Shown here piece by piece: positions 1 through 6,166 of a DNA stretch of 7,124 nucleotides. Below the pieces are notes generated by a model that was not told the DNA's origin, ran no database searches, and worked only from the letters and a program-made list of their open reading frames with translations. Source of the stretch: G039029935 sp039029935 (GTDB lineage: Bacteria > Chloroflexota > Anaerolineae > Caldilineales > Caldilineaceae); the NCBI GenBank assembly GCA_039029935.1, contig JBCCFC010000712.1, positions 1 through 7,124 of the forward strand, read 5' to 3'. A program made the translations under genes and the position numbers. Position 1 is the stretch's first letter, and each line of letters begins with the position of its first letter.

Positions 1-59
1 CGAGTTGCAGGGTGCAGGGGGCGAGTTGCAGGGTGCAGGGGGCGAGTTGCAGGGTGCAG
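1..59 (+). repeat. 21-bp in-frame tandem repeat (ELQGAGG heptads)
   Basis: Units at 1-21 and 22-42 are identical, and a third unit matches for its first 17 bases (43-59) before diverging. The unit is 21 bp, so it preserves the reading frame and encodes ELQGAGG. The array probably continues to the left of the window. The near-perfect identity points to recent expansion by slippage or unequal crossing-over. It is a low-complexity linker ahead of the TerB-C-like domain, not a CRISPR, because there are no spacers. Confidence 0.9.
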
Positions 60-430
60 AGGAAGTTTCTGCGGCTCAAGAAGAAATGGACTCTGAGCCT
101 GTGGAGCCGGAGGATGAACTTGTCCAAAGCATACTGGATGAGGTTGATGAACATCTAGTGGGTTTGGATGAGGAGTGGATTGAGTTTGCGCAAGGGTTGA
201 CAGACGCTCAAAAGACTGTAATCTCAGCGGTCATGGAGAATGAGAATCCCACTCAGGCAGTCGATGCCATTGCGCGTCAACAGGCGACTATGCCATCGCT
301 GTTGCTCGATAGCATCAACGAACTTGCTCAAGATACGATTGGCGATTTATTGATTGACACGGACGCTGACTTAGAAATTGTCGATGAAGAGTATATAGAA
401 ATGATGACACAGATTTTACAATCATCATGA
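2..430 (+). CDS. TerB-C domain protein, C-terminal part only (5' end beyond the left edge)
   Basis: The reading frame is open to the left edge and ends at TGA 428-430, so only about the last 142 residues are present. The visible part starts with tandem ELQGAGG heptads, passes through an acidic, Glu-rich linker (about residues 22-45) and ends in a helical domain. The segment MPSLLLDSINELAQDTIG, followed by DLLID, an acidic run, and EEYIEMM, resembles from memory the end of TerB-C domains, which read like 'MPDGALxxINExAxDxxGDxLLEGDDxxEVNPExxxxM'. TerB-C domains usually sit at the C-terminus of long proteins that also carry a TerB-N domain; that part would lie outside the window. The two downstream genes (BrxD-like ATPase and Lhr-like helicase) are the partners reported for such proteins, which supports the call. 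TTG at position 5 could be read as a start, but the frame and the repeat both continue upstream, so it is not the real one. The biochemical role is unknown; a scaffold or sensor subunit is an inference. Confidence 0.68.
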   Translation, partial: ELQGAGGELQGAGGELQGAEEVSAAQEEMDSEPVEPEDELVQSILDEVDEHLVGLDEEWIEFAQGLTDAQKTVISAVMENENPTQAVDAIARQQATMPSLLLDSINELAQDTIGDLLIDTDADLEIVDEEYIEMMTQILQSS

Positions 431-436
431 AAATAG

Positions 437-505
437 GGCGTTGGTCATCGTTTCATCAACAGGCAGGATGCCTATGTTACGTTAGACGAAACGATGACCA
501 ACGCC
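437..505. repeat. Perfect 18-bp inverted repeat with a small nested hairpin, between the TerB-C and ATPase genes
   Basis: The left arm GGCGTTGGTCATCGTTTC (437-454) is the exact reverse complement of 488-505. The 33-nt interior contains a second perfect hairpin, AGGCA-GGA-TGCCT (461-473), so the RNA would form a two-tier stem and the DNA a cruciform. It begins 6 nt after the upstream stop codon and ends 10 nt before the Shine-Dalgarno site of the ATPase gene. No T-tract follows on the + strand, so it does not look like an ordinary intrinsic terminator. It may stabilise or process the operon mRNA, act as an attenuator or protein-binding site, or be a small palindromic repeat element. Confidence 0.9.
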
Positions 506-515
506 AAGAATAGAT

Positions 516-520
516 AGGAG
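516..520 (+). promoter_or_regulatory. Ribosome binding site of the BrxD-like ATPase gene
   Basis: AGGAG lies 7 nt before ATG 528, an ideal spacing that fixes the start. It lies 10 nt beyond the right arm of the inverted repeat, so it stays outside the stem and accessible. No convincing -35/-10 pair is visible in the 97-nt gap, which suggests the gene is transcribed from upstream. Confidence 0.8.
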
Positions 521-527
521 AATATAC

Positions 528-2042
528 ATGGCAGAACCCAATACGGTACAGAATAAACCAAAACGAATTCCCAAACGAACCTCAACCGCGATTATGAACT
601 CGCTCGGCGCGGGTGTTGTCCCGCGCATCGGGCTGGAGCATATCAATGTCGGGCGGAAAACCGAAATTGAAGCATTGATGGAGGATTTGGCAAATGTCGG
701 TGAAGGCGGCGCAACCTTCCGCTTTGTGGTGGGGCGTTATGGGTCGGGCAAGACGTTCCTGCTGCAACTGATGCGCAACCAAGCAATGGGGCGTAACTTT
801 GTGGTGACGGATGTCGATCTGTCGCCGGAACGACGGCTGACTGGCTCCAATGATGCTGGTCTGAACACCTACCGCGAGTTGATGCAGAATCTATCGACCA
901 AGGCGCGTCCCGATGGCGGAGCGTTGGCGGCAATTCTGGACCGTTGGATTTCGTCAATTCAGTCCGAAGTTGTTACCGAACATCAAGTGCCAACCGATTC
1001 ACCCGAATTTACCAAACTGGTGGCACAACGTATCTATGCCGTCATCAGCGAGATGGAAAATTTGGTGCATGGTTTTGACTATGCCAAGGTCATCGCCACT
1101 TACTGGGAAGGCTATGCAGCACATGATGAAGACCGTCAAAATGCGGCATTACGCTGGCTGCGTGGTGAGTACTCAACCAAGACCGAGGCGCGCAAGGCAT
1201 TGGATGTGCGTGTCATTATTCAGGATGGCGACTGGTATGAGTATATCAAGCTCTTTGCCAGTTTTGTCTCGTCCATCGGCTATCAAGGGCTGGCTGTGCT
1301 GATTGATGAGGCAGTGAACCTCTATAAAATTACGCACCGGGTGTCGCGTGACAATAACTATGAGAAAGTGTTGACCATGTTTAACGACACCATGCAGGGC
1401 AAGGCCAGTCACCTGAGCATTGTCATGGGTGGCACACCGCAGTTTGTCGAAGACCCTCGGCGTGGCTTGTTTAGCTATGAAGCCCTTGCTACCCGTCTGT
1501 CGCAGAGCCGCTATTCCAGTGATGGGCTAGTGGATATGTCCGGCCCTGTACTCAAGTTGCGTCCCCTCGACCACACCGAGATTTACCTGCTACTTTTGCG
1601 CATCCTCGAAATCTACATCATGCATACATCGCACGATCCACACCTGACCAACGAGCATGTACAGGCGTTTATGCAGCAGGTGATGGAGCGCATCGGCTCG
1701 GATGAATTGTTGACGCCGCGTGAAGTGGTGCGTGATTTTCTGTCAATACTCAACTTGATGCGCCAAAACCCAGAGGTGTCGTTCTATCAACTGCTTGGTG
1801 GTGGTCAGGCACAGGCATATCCACAACCTGATCTGCAAACTTATCAGCAGCCAGGACAACCTTACCCACAACAGGGACAGCCCTATCCGCAACAGGGGCA
1901 ACCATATCCGCAACAAGGTCAGCCCTATCCGCAACAGGGTCAGCCCTATCCGCAACAGCCAAGCCCTCATGCTGCGCCACCATTTCCTCCCTATGGACAA
2001 GAGGAGCCGCCGCGTGATCCTTTTGCGGAGTTTAATTGGTAG
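528..2042 (+). CDS. BrxD-like P-loop ATPase (BREX BrxC/BrxD family, formerly DUF2791)
   Basis: This is a cytoplasmic ATP-binding protein of 504 aa, expected to hydrolyse ATP and act with the helicase encoded next to it. Walker A is GRYGSGKT (residues 69-76). A conserved-looking VVTDVDLSPERRL follows (92-104). Walker B is GLAVLIDEA (254-262, D260/E261). GGTPQFVEDPRRG (301-313) with SYEALATRL (316-324) is a typical signature of this family, and LTPREVVRDFLSILN (395-409) closes the folded part. Residues from about 425 are an unusual disordered tail: five exact GQPYPQQ heptads (443-477), a Pro-rich stretch, and an end at DPFAEFNW. The ATG is chosen because of AGGAG 7 nt upstream. BrxD is known from type 2 BREX loci, where it accompanies the BrxHI helicase; here the same pair follows a TerB-C-type gene, so the brxD symbol is withheld. 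The family call is firm; the function in this setting is inferred. Confidence 0.88.
   Translation: MAEPNTVQNKPKRIPKRTSTAIMNSLGAGVVPRIGLEHINVGRKTEIEALMEDLANVGEGGATFRFVVGRYGSGKTFLLQLMRNQAMGRNFVVTDVDLSPERRLTGSNDAGLNTYRELMQNLSTKARPDGGALAAILDRWISSIQSEVVTEHQVPTDSPEFTKLVAQRIYAVISEMENLVHGFDYAKVIATYWEGYAAHDEDRQNAALRWLRGEYSTKTEARKALDVRVIIQDGDWYEYIKLFASFVSSIGYQGLAVLIDEAVNLYKITHRVSRDNNYEKVLTMFNDTMQGKASHLSIVMGGTPQFVEDPRRGLFSYEALATRLSQSRYSSDGLVDMSGPVLKLRPLDHTEIYLLLLRILEIYIMHTSHDPHLTNEHVQAFMQQVMERIGSDELLTPREVVRDFLSILNLMRQNPEVSFYQLLGGGQAQAYPQPDLQTYQQPGQPYPQQGQPYPQQGQPYPQQGQPYPQQGQPYPQQPSPHAAPPFPPYGQEEPPRDPFAEFNW
1854..1958 (+). repeat. Five 21-bp in-frame repeats encoding GQPYPQQ
   Basis: Five consecutive 21-bp units encode identical GQPYPQQ heptads in the C-terminal tail of the ATPase. 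Units 4 (1917-1937) and 5 (1938-1958) are identical in DNA, while units 1-3 differ at synonymous positions, so the last duplication looks the most recent. Pro/Gln/Tyr-rich tails like this are disordered and may mediate multivalent contacts or simply act as a spacer. Confidence 0.95.
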
Positions 2043-2044
2043 TC

Positions 2045-4186
2045 ATGAGTACAAATCCGTTTTATCGTCTGGCGCCCTTTATCCAAGATTACATCTATCG
2101 CAACAAATGGACCGAACTACGTGACCTGCAAGTCGAGGCTTGTCGCATCGTCTTTGACAGCGATAACCATCTAATTTTGGCAGCGGGTACGGCATCGGGC
2201 AAAACAGAAGCGGCCTTTCTACCTATCTTGACCGAGTTGCATACCAACCCATCAAAATCGGTGGGGGCGATGTATATTGGTCCGACCAAGGCACTAATTA
2301 ATGACCAATTTTTGCGGCTCAACGATTTGCTGCTAGAGGCGGAGATGCCTGTCTATGCGTGGCATGGCGACATTTCGCCCGGTCAAAAGAAACGCTTACG
2401 CAACAAGCCCAAGGGTGTTTTGCAAATTACACCAGAGTCTATCGAAAGTATCCTCATCAATTATCCACGAGACATTCCACGCATCTTTGGCGATTTACGC
2501 TTTATCGTCATTGATGAGGTGCATGTCTTTATGAACAGCGAGCGTGGTCAGCAGGTTCTCTGTCAGCTAGCGCGACTGGCATATATGGCAAAATGCAATC
2601 CGCGACGGGTGGGCTTGTCAGCCACGCTGGGTGGATATGAAGCTGCGGAAGAGTGGCTAGAGGCCAAGACCGGACGAGGCGTCACCACTGTGACCACGAC
2701 CAAATCAAGCCAAATTCGACTGGCTGTGGAGCATTTTTATGTTGGTAGTGCGCAAAGTATCGGTCCGCATGAGCAGTATATTTTTGACACGGTGCATGAA
2801 AAAAACAAAGTTCTAATTTTCGCCAACAACCGCTCGCAGGCCGAAGATGTGATTGGCATCCTGCGACGGATGGCGCAACGGCTGGAGATGCCCGATATCT
2901 ATCATGTGCATCACGGCAGCATCTCGACCACGCTGCGTCAAGCCGCCGAAGAGTCCATGAAAGATGAGGACCAGAGAGCTATCACAGCCGCTACGCTGAC
3001 ACTGGAGTTGGGCATTGATATCGGTCATCTGGAACGGGTGCTTCAGCTTGGCTCGCCTTATTCTGTGGCAAGTTTTCTGCAACGGCTGGGTCGGTCGGGG
3101 CGTCGTGGTGGGGCCTCTGAAATGTGGTTTGTCAATACCGAGGATGTACCATCAGGTCATCAAATATTTGCCCAACAGATTCCTTGGGACCTGCTCCAAA
3201 CCATCGCCATCATCCAACTCTATGCCGAGGAACGCTGGGTTGAGCCAATCACCAACGACCGCTATCCCTTCAACCTGCTCTATCACCAGACCATGAGTAC
3301 CCTCACCGCCATGGGCGAACTTGATCCCAGCGATCTCGCTCGCCTCGTTCTGACCCTGCCACCCTTTGAGCATATCAGTTTTGAAGAGTATCGCACCCTG
3401 CTCCATCACCTCATGGAGAATGACCACATCGAGCGTGTCGATCACGGTGGCCTAATCGTCGGTTTGGCGGGTGAGCGTATTGTACGCAATTTCCGCTTTT
3501 TCCCCGTTTTCCAGAGCAACGAAGAATATGTCGTGCGTTCTGCCGAAGGAGAGGTGGGGCGTATCATGACCGTACCTTCCGTCGGTGACAGATTGGGGCT
3601 GGCAGGAAAAACATGGCAGGTGGTCGATATTGACGCACGGCAGCGCATCATCTGGACACATGCGGTGCAGGGAAAAGCCAAAGGTATGTGGAGTGGTGGC
3701 AATGCCAAGACGCACAACCGCATTCTCCAACAAATGCACAAAGTTCTGTCCGAGGATACCCTCTATCCCTATCTGCAGCCCAATGCACGGCAGCGGCTAC
3801 AAGATGCGCGTTGGCTTGCGAACAATCACGGGATGACGACGAAGGGCATTGTGCCGATGGGGGGTAAAACCTATGCCCTTTTTCCTTGGCTTGGCAATGC
3901 CGCGTTTGAGGCGTTGGTGGTCTCGTTGAGCCATGATGACACATTGCCATTTTATATTTCAGCACAGAAATCACCCTTTTATCTGGTCTTGCGAGGCGCG
4001 GCAAGCGAAGAAATCATTCGGATGCGGCTACAGTTGTTGGCGCAACGTGAACCGGATTTGAAGGATGATGAAGTGGCAAATCGACATAAGTTTGATGAGC
4101 ATTTGCCGAGAACGCTGGTGAAGAAATCGTATATTCACGATTATTTAGATTTTGAGGGGATGCGAGAAGGATTGCGTGAGATTTAG
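2045..4186 (+). CDS. Lhr-like superfamily 2 helicase (BrxHI-like, DEVH box)
   Basis: This is a predicted ATP-dependent DNA helicase of 713 aa. All core SF2 motifs are present: I AGTASGKTEA (47-56), Ia GPTKALIND (79-87), Ic ITPESI (128-133), II DEVH (157-160), III SAT (192-194), IV VLIFANNRSQAE (256-267), V ITAATLTLELGIDIG (313-327) and VI QRLGRSGRRGG (346-356). The region after about 380 resembles Lhr-type C-termini, with a winged-helix-like part and then a beta-barrel-like GDRLGLAGKTWQVVDID (514-530). ATG 2045 gives the expected N-terminus MSTNPFYRLAPFIQDYIYR and lies 2 nt after the ATPase stop. A TTG at 2036, 5 nt after GGAG (2027-2030), would add 3 residues and overlap the ATPase gene by 7 nt. 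Either way, translational coupling with the ATPase is likely. Lhr-like helicases paired with BrxD occur in type 2 BREX (BrxHI); the pairing here supports a shared DNA-handling role. No motif is missing. Confidence 0.9.
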   Translation: MSTNPFYRLAPFIQDYIYRNKWTELRDLQVEACRIVFDSDNHLILAAGTASGKTEAAFLPILTELHTNPSKSVGAMYIGPTKALINDQFLRLNDLLLEAEMPVYAWHGDISPGQKKRLRNKPKGVLQITPESIESILINYPRDIPRIFGDLRFIVIDEVHVFMNSERGQQVLCQLARLAYMAKCNPRRVGLSATLGGYEAAEEWLEAKTGRGVTTVTTTKSSQIRLAVEHFYVGSAQSIGPHEQYIFDTVHEKNKVLIFANNRSQAEDVIGILRRMAQRLEMPDIYHVHHGSISTTLRQAAEESMKDEDQRAITAATLTLELGIDIGHLERVLQLGSPYSVASFLQRLGRSGRRGGASEMWFVNTEDVPSGHQIFAQQIPWDLLQTIAIIQLYAEERWVEPITNDRYPFNLLYHQTMSTLTAMGELDPSDLARLVLTLPPFEHISFEEYRTLLHHLMENDHIERVDHGGLIVGLAGERIVRNFRFFPVFQSNEEYVVRSAEGEVGRIMTVPSVGDRLGLAGKTWQVVDIDARQRIIWTHAVQGKAKGMWSGGNAKTHNRILQQMHKVLSEDTLYPYLQPNARQRLQDARWLANNHGMTTKGIVPMGGKTYALFPWLGNAAFEALVVSLSHDDTLPFYISAQKSPFYLVLRGAASEEIIRMRLQLLAQREPDLKDDEVANRHKFDEHLPRTLVKKSYIHDYLDFEGMREGLREI

Positions 4187-5985
4187 GTTTTGCGTGACGG
4201 CAAGCCAAAAAAGCCCATTGTCCGCGCTAATGCCAAAAACTGTTTCCAGTCGCTATGTAACACGCCCTCTTGCTTCATCAATGTCTCGGCTGGTCCCGTA
4301 AACCCACTCCGGGAAAAGAACCAACGCACCACTTGCTGATAGCCAAAGCGTTCCTCTACATGTTTGGACTGCTTCAAAAAATGGGCGACGACGGGTTTGG
4401 TGATTGGCTCTTGCGTATATTTTGCCTCCACCAACCAAGCCCCTTTGGTCAGGTGATCCAGATCACGATTAATCAACCACTCGCCCGTGACATCTATTTC
4501 GACAGACTCACCTTCCACAACCAACCCGCCACGTCGCTCAATGCGCATGAATTTGGGCAGTGTCACGTCACCGGATAACGTAAAGTAGTCGGAGCCATCT
4601 ATCGTCTGCCCTTCAAAGCCGCGCATCACCATACGTGCATAGAGCTCGCCAATTTCACCTAGAGCCTGATTGAGGTCGCCGCGAATTTGTTTGTATTCGT
4701 CTTCCCAATTTTTGAGAACAGTTTCGGGTGTAAAGTCATCAAACTCAAGGCTGTGTTGATACTCGATATAGCGGCACAGCATGGGGTCGGTTGGACCGTA
4801 AAAGGAGATCAATCCTTGTCGCTTGATAACATCCACCCAACGCAATTTCTCAAGGGCATTGGCAACTTCTTTGCGGTCAATCCCAAGTGATTTGGCGATG
4901 TTTTTTGCCATGAGTAGTTCATCCGCATGTTTGGCGACCCATAACATCACCTGTCGTGTGGTATCGCCCTCGTTGAGTTCATGGATAAACTTGCCAAACT
5001 CTTCGTAATAGTGTTGAAACAAACTGCCGCGAAAGTCGGTCAATTCATAGATAATCACTTTTTTAAGTGCATCCAAATTTGGATAACCAACACAATCTGG
5101 TGAACTACTATCCATCAAGCTATGAATGCTAAAGGGGTAGCCGCCCGTTATCTTCCAGACAGCTTCGGCAAATTCTTCATCGACATGCGCACCTTTATCC
5201 TTATGCTGCATATAGTCGCTCAATCGGAAGACCAAATCGTGGCTATCTTCTTTGGGCAGGGGGCGCATGTCCCGATACTTGAATCGTCCTGATAACATGC
5301 CGCCGAGTGCTTGGTCAATCAGCATGGTGACGGCTGACCCTGAAACCAACATTGGGGCGACACGGGACTCCGCAGCTTGTTGAAACCCATCCGTTAAATC
5401 ATAATAAATATCTTGCTCAGAATCGTAAACATTGGTTAAAGCCTGAAACTCATCAACAATGACAACTGTTTGTATCTCGGTTCTCCATGCTTGACCTCGA
5501 GGCATATTAATCACAAAGTTGATAGCATCATATGTTGTTGCAGCACTCATAGCAAGATCATAACGCTCAAGCAATTTCAATATGACGATATCCTGTTTTT
5601 CCTCTGCATATTGACGTAGTTCCTCAAGCCGAACATCATCTTCCAGTAAAGCAGGATCACGGTGTTGAAATGCCAAATAACAACGAACATAGCTTTGCAT
5701 ATACTCTTTCACAAAGTCATAGACCGTCAGTTGTTTTCTACGTTTTAAGTGGCGGGCAAAGGAGATAAACACGGGCATGACATCCGTTTGTTTAAAAAAC
5801 AGACGGTTGAAGAGCTTTAAAAGAATGGCCGTTTTGCCCGTTCGCCGTCGCCCAATGAGCGCAATTGAGCGGGATACGGGTTGGGGCTTATTATTTGCCC
5901 ATTTCCACAAATATTCTAGGTCGTCTTCACGATCAACAAAGATAGATTCATCAAGACCCTCTAATGGTAGAATTTGCTGTTTCAT
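4183..5985 (-). CDS. P-loop ATPase with C-terminal PD-(D/E)XK nuclease-like domain (archaeal-ATPase/STAND-like)
   Basis: The 600-aa product opens with IFVDREDDLEYLWKWA, the 'F.xRE.EL..L' lead-in of the archaeal-ATPase group. Walker A is GRRRTGKT (45-52), Walker B is VVIVDEF (174-180, D178/E179), and LVSGSAVTML (213-222) fits the post-Walker B strand. Residues about 343-395 look like a winged helix (AKNIAKSLGI, then KEVANALEKLRWVDVI). The C-terminus has GELYARMVMRGF (446-457), then EIDV (496-499) and, 20 residues later, VEAKYT (519-524). The D498...E520-x-K522 spacing fits a PD-(D/E)XK active site like the DUF234-type domain fused to related ATPases. The protein is somewhat longer than the roughly 450 aa I recall for such proteins, with extra helical sequence between Walker A and B. 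The ATG is supported by GGGAGAAGG (5992-6000). Its stop overlaps the helicase stop tail-to-tail. The substrate is unknown; a conditional nuclease or signalling ATPase is an inference. By eye the N-terminal third is more AT-rich than the rest. Confidence 0.8.
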   Translation of the reverse strand: MKQQILPLEGLDESIFVDREDDLEYLWKWANNKPQPVSRSIALIGRRRTGKTAILLKLFNRLFFKQTDVMPVFISFARHLKRRKQLTVYDFVKEYMQSYVRCYLAFQHRDPALLEDDVRLEELRQYAEEKQDIVILKLLERYDLAMSAATTYDAINFVINMPRGQAWRTEIQTVVIVDEFQALTNVYDSEQDIYYDLTDGFQQAAESRVAPMLVSGSAVTMLIDQALGGMLSGRFKYRDMRPLPKEDSHDLVFRLSDYMQHKDKGAHVDEEFAEAVWKITGGYPFSIHSLMDSSSPDCVGYPNLDALKKVIIYELTDFRGSLFQHYYEEFGKFIHELNEGDTTRQVMLWVAKHADELLMAKNIAKSLGIDRKEVANALEKLRWVDVIKRQGLISFYGPTDPMLCRYIEYQHSLEFDDFTPETVLKNWEDEYKQIRGDLNQALGEIGELYARMVMRGFEGQTIDGSDYFTLSGDVTLPKFMRIERRGGLVVEGESVEIDVTGEWLINRDLDHLTKGAWLVEAKYTQEPITKPVVAHFLKQSKHVEERFGYQQVVRWFFSRSGFTGPAETLMKQEGVLHSDWKQFLALARTMGFFGLPSRKT

Positions 5986-5991
5986 TGTTTG

Positions 5992-6000
5992 CCTTCTCCC
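5992..6000 (-). promoter_or_regulatory. Ribosome binding site of the ATPase-nuclease gene
   Basis: On the - strand GGGAGAAGG precedes ATG 5985. The GGAG core is about 10 nt from the start codon and the AAGG core about 6 nt. This purine-rich site supports the chosen start. Confidence 0.7.
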
Positions 6001-6038
6001 TTATAACTTTAAATCATGGGTGATTTGGGAACAAATGT

Positions 6039-6067
6039 ATTTTAATTGACCAAAACTGATTTGACAA
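6039..6067 (-). promoter_or_regulatory. Sigma70-type promoter for the ATPase-nuclease gene
   Basis: On the - strand the -35 box is TTGTCA (6067-6062, 5 of 6 to TTGACA), the spacer is exactly 17 nt, and the -10 box is TAAAAT (6044-6039, 5 of 6 to TATAAT). Transcription would start near 6032 and leave a leader of about 47 nt with the ribosome binding site. The -35 box begins 4 nt after the hairpin at 6072-6136. The call is from sequence alone. Confidence 0.6.
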
Positions 6068-6071
6068 ACAA

Positions 6072-6136
6072 GATAGCGGGTGTAAATGGTAGGCTGGACA
6101 TGTGCTCATGTCCGCCGACTATCTACACCCGCTATC
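6072..6136 (-). terminator. Long hairpin, probable intrinsic terminator of the HEAT-repeat gene
   Basis: A perfect 13-bp outer stem pairs GATAGCGGGTGTA (6072-6084) with 6124-6136. It continues through 6086-6090/6118-6122 and 6092-6094/6114-6116 to a perfect 7-bp top, GGACATG (6096-6102) with CATGTCC (6107-6113), and a 4-nt loop. The whole has 28 pairs, two mismatches and one bulge. Read on the - strand it starts 30 nt after the stop of the HEAT-repeat gene and is followed by TTGTTTGT, a moderate T-tract. On the + strand no T-tract follows. Termination on the - strand is therefore the best reading. The stem is longer than most terminators. Confidence 0.65.
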
Positions 6137-6166
6137 GGCATCATCATCGAAGAGAAGTCTGAGGAA

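Noticed and set aside
1..59. Short repeats at the left edge as a CRISPR array
   Set aside because: The units are contiguous 21-mers with no spacers and lie in an open coding frame; they encode a heptad repeat.
437..505. Inverted repeat read as an ordinary rho-independent terminator of the TerB-C gene
   Set aside because: No T-tract follows on the + strand; the downstream bases are purine-rich and lead into a ribosome binding site. The loop is also large.
913..1302. A 129-codon + strand open frame inside the BrxD-like gene
   Set aside because: It lies wholly within a gene with clear Walker motifs, in another frame, and its translation shows no family signature.
1743..2000. Repeat-rich - strand open frames opposite the GQPYPQQ region
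   Set aside because: Their repeats are only the complement of the 21-bp units in the ATPase gene.
528..4186. A complete type 2 BREX system
   Set aside because: Only the BrxD-like and BrxHI-like genes are seen; PglZ, PglX, PglW and PglY are not in the window.
6061..6088. A + strand promoter, TTGACA (6061-6066) with TAAATG (6083-6088)
   Set aside because: The -35 box is perfect, but the -10 box is poor, the spacer is 16 nt, and it would fire into the hairpin and antisense to the HEAT gene. The overlapping - strand promoter fits better.
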